This document shows positions 56,940 through 64,000 of a stretch of DNA of 64,000 bases, in pieces. The DNA is from Laccaria trichodermophora. Taxonomy: Eukaryota; Basidiomycota; Agaricomycetes; Agaricales; Hydnangiaceae. The notes under the pieces were generated by a model. That model had not been told where the DNA came from. It ran no database searches and worked only from the letters and a program-made list of their open reading frames with translations. The position numbers and the translations under genes are program-made. The stretch lies in the NCBI GenBank assembly GCA_018417955.1, contig JACTVC010000019.1, positions 310,001 through 374,000 on the forward strand. Direction: 5' to 3'. Within the stretch, counting starts at the first letter, position 1. Each line of letters starts with the position of its first letter.

Positions 56940-58281
56940 TCACTGTGAACAAAAAAAAAAAAAGATGGTAAACGACGACGATGAGATGTGAACACCTCCA
57001 AGACAAACGGTACATACCAAGAAGTAATCGGGTACACGTCGTGAAACGAGGGGTTCCCCGGCCCGCGGAGCTGGATCGAATTGTAGGCTGCATGGTGGGG
57101 TTATTAGTTGTAAAGCGAACAAAAACTGAGGAGGAACAACGCACAAGCTGTATGATAATTTTTCATCTATCTCCATGATCGCCGCTTGGTTGCCGCATCG
57201 GTAGCAATAATTTGGAGCACTAAAGATCGTCACCACGTTCCGGTCCTGACCCCAACTGTAGCCTTGATGATGGTCAGTACAGGAGCAAATCAGGAAGCAA
57301 AGGAGCGCACCCTCCATAACTAGCTGATGGGCTCTTGCCACAAGCGTCAGACCATTATTGTGGTTGAATGCTTCTGAGATGTCCTGGCCGAACGTGTATC
57401 CCGCTCCACGCGGTGATATTCCCCACCCGCAACGATCGTCGGGATCAGACCATAGCAGATCGCACATTGGCCCTTCATGCGGGACCTCTTGCACACGGTC
57501 GATAGAGCGTACATGGTCGAGAGTGTCGATTGAGGGTGACAGGCCACCGTGCAAGCAGAATATCTATTTGAAAGGGCAATTGGTTAATCAAATCGAGATG
57601 CGGAGGCGGGCCCTGAGCGGCACATAAAAGTCACTCACTTGGTTGTCGATAAGGGCAGTAAGGGGGAGGAAATCAAAAAGATCTGTAAAGAACCGCCAAA
57701 CATTGGCGTTCCCGTATTTGCGGAGGCATTCGTCGTAGAATCCGTACACTTGCGTGATTTGCCTTGACTCGTGGTTCCCGCGTAGGATGGTGACACGGTC
57801 GCGATAACGCAGTTTGAGCGCGACAAGGAGCGTTACCGTCTCAACGGAGTAGTATCCACGGTCAACATAGTCACCCATGAAGAGGTAGTTTGTATCGGGC
57901 GAGTTGCCTCCGATTCGAAAGAGCTCTGAGAGATCGTGCTGGTGGAGATGGGTCGGACGGTGAGGGGTTTGAAGGAGGGGTTACGAGACGCTCAGTGTGA
58001 GCGAAAGAGTTTATACAGGGAGGATAGACGCACGAATTGGCCGTGGATATCACCACAGACCGTTACAGGACATCTCACTGGCTGAACGTTGGACTCCTCC
58101 ATCAAGATTTCGCGGGTCTGTACAATCAACTCATCAGAACATTGTTTCCTGTGCCTGCACAACCATAGCGCAGTGGTGCGGTACAAGGAATCACCTTGTC
58201 GCAGAGTCGTTTGACATCGGCCTCTGTGAGCTGTTTACATTGGCTGAGCTGTTCGATCCAGCCATCGATTTCGTGTTCCAT
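56940..58281 (-). CDS. Protein phosphatase 2A catalytic subunit
   Basis: The start at 58281 gives [23 protein letters not shown]-family motifs are complete: [90 protein letters not shown] and [18 protein letters not shown]. The C-terminus RRVPDYFL is the conserved PP2A tail whose Leu is methylated, which separates it from PP4, PP6/Sit4 and PP1. Five or more introns. The last one (57017-56943, 75 bp) sits between the Leu codon and the TGA at 56942-56940. It shares a 179-bp divergent promoter with CCT5. About 310 residues, normal length. Confidence 0.94.
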
Positions 58282-58460
58282 AAGAGGAGAGAATCAAAAG
58301 ACAATCGTGAAAATGAACAAGTAAAGTTGAGGGGGTTCTGATGAAAGATGTAATTGCGAGCAAAGCTGTTCAACACGATTGAAGAACGCAATCAATGTCA
58401 CACACAAGTGTCACAAAAGATTAGAACAAGACTTTTGTTCAACGCGCTCTTGCCACGACC
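58282..58460. promoter_or_regulatory. Bidirectional promoter between PP2A and CCT5
   Basis: The start codons of the two divergent genes are 179 bp apart, so both transcripts must begin here. No TATA box is obvious, as often in housekeeping genes. Confidence 0.6.
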
Positions 58461-60696
58461 ATGGATCCAAACTCTGCCGTCTACGCTACTGACGAGGTAC
58501 CATTCATTCAATAAAATCATACAAAACTTACTTTTCTTGTGCAGTATGGACGCCCTTTCATTATTGTTCGCGAACAAGCGAAGAAAACACGTACTCATGG
58601 CATCGAGGCTATCAAGGTACCGCAATCCAATCGCAGTTTGTCTTTTTCTCACTACATCCCTCTAGTCGCATATCCTCGCTGCGCGTACAGTAGCGAACAT
58701 CATCCGGACATCGCTGGGACCGCGAGGTATGTCTTAAAGCACCCCCATGGCCATCGTACTCATTCGTCGGCAGGCTTGGACAAAATTCTGATATCACCCG
58801 ACGGTGAGATTACAGTAACTAACGATGGCGCTACGATCCTTGGTCAAATGGAAGTCGAGCATCAGATCGCGAAGCTCCTTGTTCAGTTGTCAAAAAGTCA
58901 AGATGACGAGATCGGGGATGGGACGACTGGTGTCGTTGGTGCGTAAAATCTTTTTCACATACATTCGCGTTGTTGATGCTTAGATATATCTAGTACTTGC
59001 TGGTGCTCTTCTGGAACAGAGTGAAGCCCTTTTAGACCGAGGCATCCACCCCATCCGAATTGCAGATGGTTTTGAACGTGCATGTGCAGTCGCTGTTGAG
59101 CACTTGGAAAGCATCTCCGATCGCATTGAGTTCTCAAAGGAAAGCACAGACAATCTTCTCAAAACAGCAATGACCAGTCTCGGAAGCAAGATGCAAGTGT
59201 TATCCACTGGCCTACCAAATTTATTTTAACTCTATTTGCAGTGTATCAAAAGAACACCAACAGTTCGCACAAATTGCAGTAGACGCAGTGCTAGCAGTCG
59301 CCGATCTTGAGCGACGCGACGTCCCGTTCGACATGATCAAAGTCGACGGCAAAGTGGGTGGATCGCTTGCAGACACCACACTCATTCGCGGTGTCCTCAT
59401 CGACAAGGACATGTCACACCCCCAAATGCCACGTACAGTTAAAGACGCGCGTTTAGCCATCCTGACATGCCCCTTCGAGCCCCCTCGCCCCAAGACGAAG
59501 CACAAGCTTGATATCACCAGTGTGGAGGAGTATAAGAAACTCAGGGAGTACGAGAAAGAGAAGTTTGCGGACATGATCAAGCGAGTGAAGGATACTGGCG
59601 CGAATTTGGTCATCTGTCAATGGGGCTTTGATGATGAGGCCAACCATTTGTTGATGCAGAACGAATTGCCCTCTGTGAGATGGGTTGGAGGCCCAGAAAT
59701 TGAGGTTTGTAGTTTGACCTGTTGATTTATAGTCTGATTGACGTCTCATCTTTTCTTTCCTTCCCAGCTCATCGCCATTGCGACCCATGGGCGAATCGTA
59801 CCCCGCTTTGAAGACCTCACCAAAGAGAAGCTGGGCAAAGCGGGCATTGTACGAGAAATTTCGTTCGGTACAACTCGCGATAAGATGCTCGTCATCGAAG
59901 AATGTGCAAACACGCGTGCTGTTACCATCTTTGTGCGCGGAAGCAACAAAATGGTACCCGTTCACGCTCGTCTTCGTCAGGGTCCTCGTTGATGATGTTT
60001 TTCTCCCACTATAGATCGTCGATGAGGCCAAACGTGCACTCCACGACGCCATTTGTGTCGTTCGCAACATGATTGTGGATAACCGCGTCGTATATGGAGG
60101 TGGATCAGCGGACATCAGCTGCGCAATCACTGTTTCAAAAGCCGCTGATGAGGTATGTCCAGTGGGCTTCACGTCGTCTTTTAGTCTCTCATAACCTCGT
60201 AACAGATTCCCTCTATCGAACAATACGCCATGCGAGCCTTTTCCTCCGCACTCGACGCTGTCCCTCTCGCTCTGGCAGAAAATAGTGGTCTTTCGCCGAT
60301 AGAAAACCTCACAGAGGTTCGCAGCCGGCAGATCACGGAGCAGAATTCACGGTTGGGCATTGATTGTAATGGACGAGGGGAAAATGGTGCATTGAATCCT
60401 TTCAATCTATTCGCAACTCAGTAGACGCTGAATACTGTGATGTCTAGATATGAAGAAGCAGTCTGTGTACGATCCCCTCATCTCAAAGCGGCAGCAGTAC
60501 CTCCTTGCAACACAGGTTTGTGTTTCTTTGCTCTTCACTGCCTCAGATTGCTTGCTAAAATGGTTTCCTTTTTAGCTGGTTCGCGCCGTGCTCAAAATTG
60601 GTTAGCCAAACCTTTGTTACTATTGTGATATCCACTGACCATTACTCTATCGCCCATTTAGATGATGTGATAACAGCAGGACAATCTGATGATTAG
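58461..60696 (+). CDS. CCT5: T-complex protein 1 subunit epsilon
   Basis: One of eight subunits of the cytosolic CCT/TRiC chaperonin that folds actin, tubulin and WD40 proteins. The ATG at 58461 starts [20 protein letters not shown]. Group II chaperonin signatures are [59 protein letters not shown] and [17 protein letters not shown]. The epsilon type is supported by [10 protein letters not shown] and the [12 protein letters not shown] wording. The protein ends [13 protein letters not shown] at the TAG at 60694-60696. About ten introns, all GT-AG where checked; the one near 60392-60449 restores [15 protein letters not shown]. No truncation. Confidence 0.95.
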
Positions 60697-61091
60697 ACAA
60701 GTAGAACGTGTTGTTTGGAAGTAGCAGTGATCAGAGCAAAGCATACATACTGATTAATGGAAAATATCCCATTCGATGTTAGTTGAAAGAAGAGAAAAGC
60801 AAGTGCCCTCCCCGAAAGTGAGTACATGGCTGGGCCTTCAGATGAGCGGTTCTTGACTTTGAGAGACTCCGATCTGGTTGAGTTCGAAATTTAATTGAGA
60901 CTTGAATTGCTTTTGAACAAATTTGAACAAGTGATTGGCGTGTTATATCAGTCAGGTATTGTGCATCGATCGGAATATATATATAAATTTGAGGACTTTT
61001 TCTATCTTTTGTCCAACCACCTCATTCTCAGTTTTATCTCTTTGGAGGAGAGGTCTTCGAGGTTTAAACATCACGATCACCACATCAAGCC
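60697..61091. other. 3' flank of CCT5 and left flank of the transposon remnant
   Basis: About 395 bp. The left end of the Plavaka element probably lies here (a GTGCCCTCCCCG stretch near 60805 is a candidate). Without the right end no terminal repeat or target duplication can be shown. A long AT run (60976-60990) is present. Confidence 0.4.
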
Positions 61092-64000
61092 ATGTCGTAT
61101 CAGCCAGATGTCAAACGTAAGTCCATGACATCACAACTATCTATAAAACTCATGCTCGCGAAAAGACTGGGAGCCTCGGGGTAGCAGCAATGGAAGGGCC
61201 CTTTTTTCGTGCCTCGTCTGTCAAGATGGCCTTGAGCGAAAGGTGGCAGACTGCAAAGCCTATGAACGCACTCAAGGCCATGTCCAGCGGTTGAAGAGGT
61301 TTACACCGCCTTCACCTGTACGTGACAGCAGCAATCCCACGCCGTCAACTTCGACATCTCAAACGCCCTCTGGTCACGCACTTTCTGAAGACGCCCTCCG
61401 AGCTCTCCTTATTTCTGCCACCTCAGGTCCCCATCAGGCTCGCTACCCGCTTGGACATCCCAATCATAATGCCTATGTAAACCCCACCTCACCTGGTTCA
61501 CCTGGAGCTGGCGGAATATTTGATTGGGGCCTTTAGAGAATACCCTCACAGACCCGACACCTCAAGACCAGCTCTTCAGCGACATATCTCAAGCAACACT
61601 ACAGTTTCTGAATGAAGATATCAGTGATTTCGAACCAGATGACTTCTCTGATTCTGATGACAGCACTGGTATGTGTTTTTTCTTGCGTCTGTCCCCAAAT
61701 CTGACCAAGAAATAAAGAACAAAATGCTGATCAGGGTCCTCACAAACGTGCCCGTACCAATTAGTCAAATGTTGGTCTGTCCGAGGAATGGTTTCCATGG
61801 GAGGATAAAATTGTGAGTCTATCGGTGAGAATGGCTTGTCCGGCCACTTATGCAACCACAGACATGCTCCTTGGACATCCTCATGCATCTCCCACGCTCG
61901 GTATTTTCTCGCAAGCAGCTCGATCTATTCCTGTGGTTATTGCGCGTCAACAATGTCAATGACGTCCCATCAACAAAATCCCTCAAGACACTCAACAAAA
62001 TCCTACAAAATACCTGTGGCATCGACACCCTGGCATACGAAGGCAAGCTGGGGCACCGCTACCATGTGAACAACATGGGTCAAATACTTGCTCAGGTAAA
62101 GTCTTGCTCAATTACCATGTGTAACATGTCTGAAGTTTGACAAAGGAATTTTGCAACCCAAAAGTTCGACCAAACATTCATCTTTATCCCGAAGATACCG
62201 GAAAACAGCTTAGCGAAGCGTGACAAGCAGAGCGATGGTTGAAGGAACTTCTACCAGAAGAAACAACTCCGATGGTTTGTGTCCGTGAAGACGATTATTA
62301 CATCTATGAGCCGGCCCTCAAAGACCTTTCCGTGTGCATTCCGGAGCGTTGGTTCACGAGGGACGGCACCCTTTTTGCCCGAGCATGGAAGTTGGAGATA
62401 CGGGCGATTGATGGGATTGAGGGCTGGGTAGTCCGTAAGGATATCGAACTTGAGGTATCACCAGCTTGCCAAAAGTTTTACATCCTTGGACAAGGAATTT
62501 GCACAGTACCAAATACTGCATCCCTCGCGCATCCATGGTAAGTCTTTATCATTTATATAATATATCTGACACAACCTTCTCAACAGGATTCTTTCCAAAG
62601 GAGGATGCCATCCTATCATCCCTTGAACCATGGATGCATACAAATCCGGTTCTTGGTAACTGTTGGTGAACCATGGCGAAAGGGTTTCGTGTTGCTTCTT
62701 TGCCGCTATGGGTGTACTGCGACGATACCTCAGGGAAAACATCGAAGAAATGGAATGAGCACAACAGTCTCCTTTCACTCTTGCAGGTTTGCCGAGGGAG
62801 CATACGGCCAAGGAATATAACATTCATTTTTTATGTACATCAAACATAGCACCGCCTCTCGAAATGATGGATGGAGTTGTTAGTCAGATTGAGTATGTAT
62901 TTCTTGCTGCTTTGACGCTACCAATCTTACCATCAATGCTAGGGATGCTCAACGTGATGGTGTCTGGGCATGGGACTGCGAACATAAGGAACCAATTCTT
63001 ATCTTTCCTACTGTCCTTGCATTACTCGGGGATAATCCTATGCATAGCAAGTTTGCTTGCCATATTGGACTGTGGGGGAAGTTTTTTTGCCGCTCGTGTT
63101 GGGTCAAAGGAAGTGATGCTGAAGATTTCGGAAATGTTTTACCAAACATCAACAGGGACGAGTCACGAGAAAACAGTCCTGCTCTGTCAAGTGCTGGAAG
63201 CAATGCTGAATCGGATACTGCTAATGACTCAGCTGCTGCCACAACAAGTGATGCACCCACGAAGAGCTGACCGGCGACATCTAGGAAGCGTAAAAAATAT
63301 GAGGAAAGTTATTCTGCAATGTTTGGCCATATTTCAGCGTTTGTGAAGGTCTGTTGTATTTTTATACCTGGACTGCCTTCTCACCTCTTTGCTTAGCCTG
63401 GGGAACCTCGTACTAAGGTCGAAATCCAGAAAACACTTGATTCATATTTCAAAAAGGCAGCTGTCATTGGCTCGAAAACGGAGCTCAAGAAGGCTCGTAC
63501 ACAAACAGGAATTAAAGACTCAGTACAGGAATTTCACCTCGAGAAGCTCTTTGCTTTGTACAAGGAAAACAAGGCCCACAAGCAAAACAACAGGCTCTGG
63601 ATGCTGCAATGGCTGATTTACCTTTGGATATCACCAGTCCTGTTTGGCAATTACAAGGCATGTTGTTGATGTGTTTATTGATGCCTGTATGTTCACCATA
63701 TCATGAATAGGGCTGGATCTGCACCAAGACACACCTGTCGAAATTCTGCATGTGGTTCTTTTGGGTTTCATTAAATACTTTTGGTGTGATCTGGTTCAAA
63801 ATCAAATAAATGATGAACAGAAAGTGCTTCTCACACAACGGCTGAATAGCCTGGATGTTGGTGGCCTTGGGATATCCAAGCTCAGTGGAGAAACTTTGGT
63901 CAATCATGCTGGTTCCCTCACTGGTTGCGATTTTCAGGTGATTGCCCAAGTTGTGCCTTTTGTCATCTTTGATATGTTGCCAGATGATGTTTTTGAGGCC
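61092..64000 (+). mobile_element. Decayed Plavaka-type DNA transposon, cut by the window end
   Basis: Successive frames read like one Agaricomycete Plavaka transposase (a relative of CACTA elements). The N-terminus has a C2H2-like CLVCQDGLERKVADCKAYER and QGHVQRLKRF. Further on come TCSLDILMHLPRSVFSRKQL, DLFLWLLRVNNVNDVPSTKS, RWFTRDGTLFARAW, WVYCDDTSGKTSKKWNEHNS, EYNIHFLCTSNIAPPLEMMD, ALLGDNPMHSKFACHIGLWG, DLHQDTPVEILHVVLLGFIK and YFWCDLVQNQINDEQKVLLT. The frame shifts near 61530 and again around 62780. TGA at 62222-62224 replaces the expected Arg codon in SEARQAERW, and another stop lies near 63268. It therefore encodes no working protein, although the last part is still open at 64000. Confidence 0.8.

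Overview
The window looks like nuclear DNA of a mushroom-forming basidiomycete (Agaricomycetes, probably Agaricales). Genes are dense, lie on both strands and are cut by many 50-75 bp GT-AG introns. Several families are typical of this group: a CBM1-GH5 cellulase, a Plavaka-type transposase, an F-box protein family, a P-loop GTPase with a coiled-coil tail, a Whi5/Nrm1-like repressor and an I-BAR protein with a CGCSTC motif. I saw no bacterial, organellar or viral features, no CRISPR array and no tRNA or rRNA gene.

Layout. 0-0.2 kb: tail of a cysteine-rich ORF, possibly transposon-derived. 1.1-2.1 kb: SARAF-like ER calcium-entry regulator without a visible signal peptide. 2.8-5.1 kb: secreted CBM1-GH5 endoglucanase in 18 exons. 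5.4-8.7 kb (-): EPL1, NuA4 subunit. 9.3-11.4 kb (-): F-box gene broken by a 415 bp MITE. 11.6-14.8 kb: I-BAR protein. 15.7-17.3 kb (-): Mediator MED19. 17.5-24.6 kb: two related MFS transporters head to head across a 2.1 kb gene-free stretch. 25.3-27.1 kb (-): coiled-coil protein of unknown role. 27.6-31.0 kb (-): BTB/POZ protein with a long Pro/Gln-rich N-terminus. 31.1-32.6 kb (-): single-TM Ser-rich protein. 35.1-36.3 kb: DnaJ protein. 36.2-37.8 kb: truncated copia gag bracketed by a duplication of the DnaJ/GTPase junction. 37.8-39.1 kb (-): P-loop GTPase. 40.0-40.6 kb (-): small Cys-rich protein. 41.3-43.0 kb: RAI1/DXO decapping nuclease. 43.5-45.5 kb: Whi5/Nrm1-like repressor. 46.5-47.4 kb: SUR7/PalI four-TM protein. 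47.8-48.6 kb: cytochrome b5-like protein. 48.8-52.2 kb (-): RS-rich protein with a possible PINIT-like C-terminus. 52.5-53.7 kb: enoyl-CoA hydratase/isomerase ending in SKL. 53.8-55.5 kb (-): membrane-anchored metallophosphatase. 55.9-56.5 kb (-): small, probably mitochondrial protein. 56.9-58.3 kb (-): PP2A catalytic subunit. 58.5-60.7 kb: CCT5 chaperonin subunit. 61.1-64 kb: decayed Plavaka transposon running off the window.

The genes are mostly single-copy housekeeping and regulatory genes (histone acetylation, Mediator, RNA decapping, PP2A, CCT, cell-cycle repression). They do not form a metabolic cluster. The most interesting signals are in gene structure: a MITE whose 9-bp target duplication covers a splice acceptor; a peroxisomal SKL tail created only by removing the last intron; a PP2A intron placed exactly before the stop codon whose retention would stay in frame; and an LTR-retroelement fragment inside a duplicated gene junction. 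I found no convincing previously undescribed multi-gene system. Exon borders were worked out by eye and no database search was run, so family names rest on recognised motifs.
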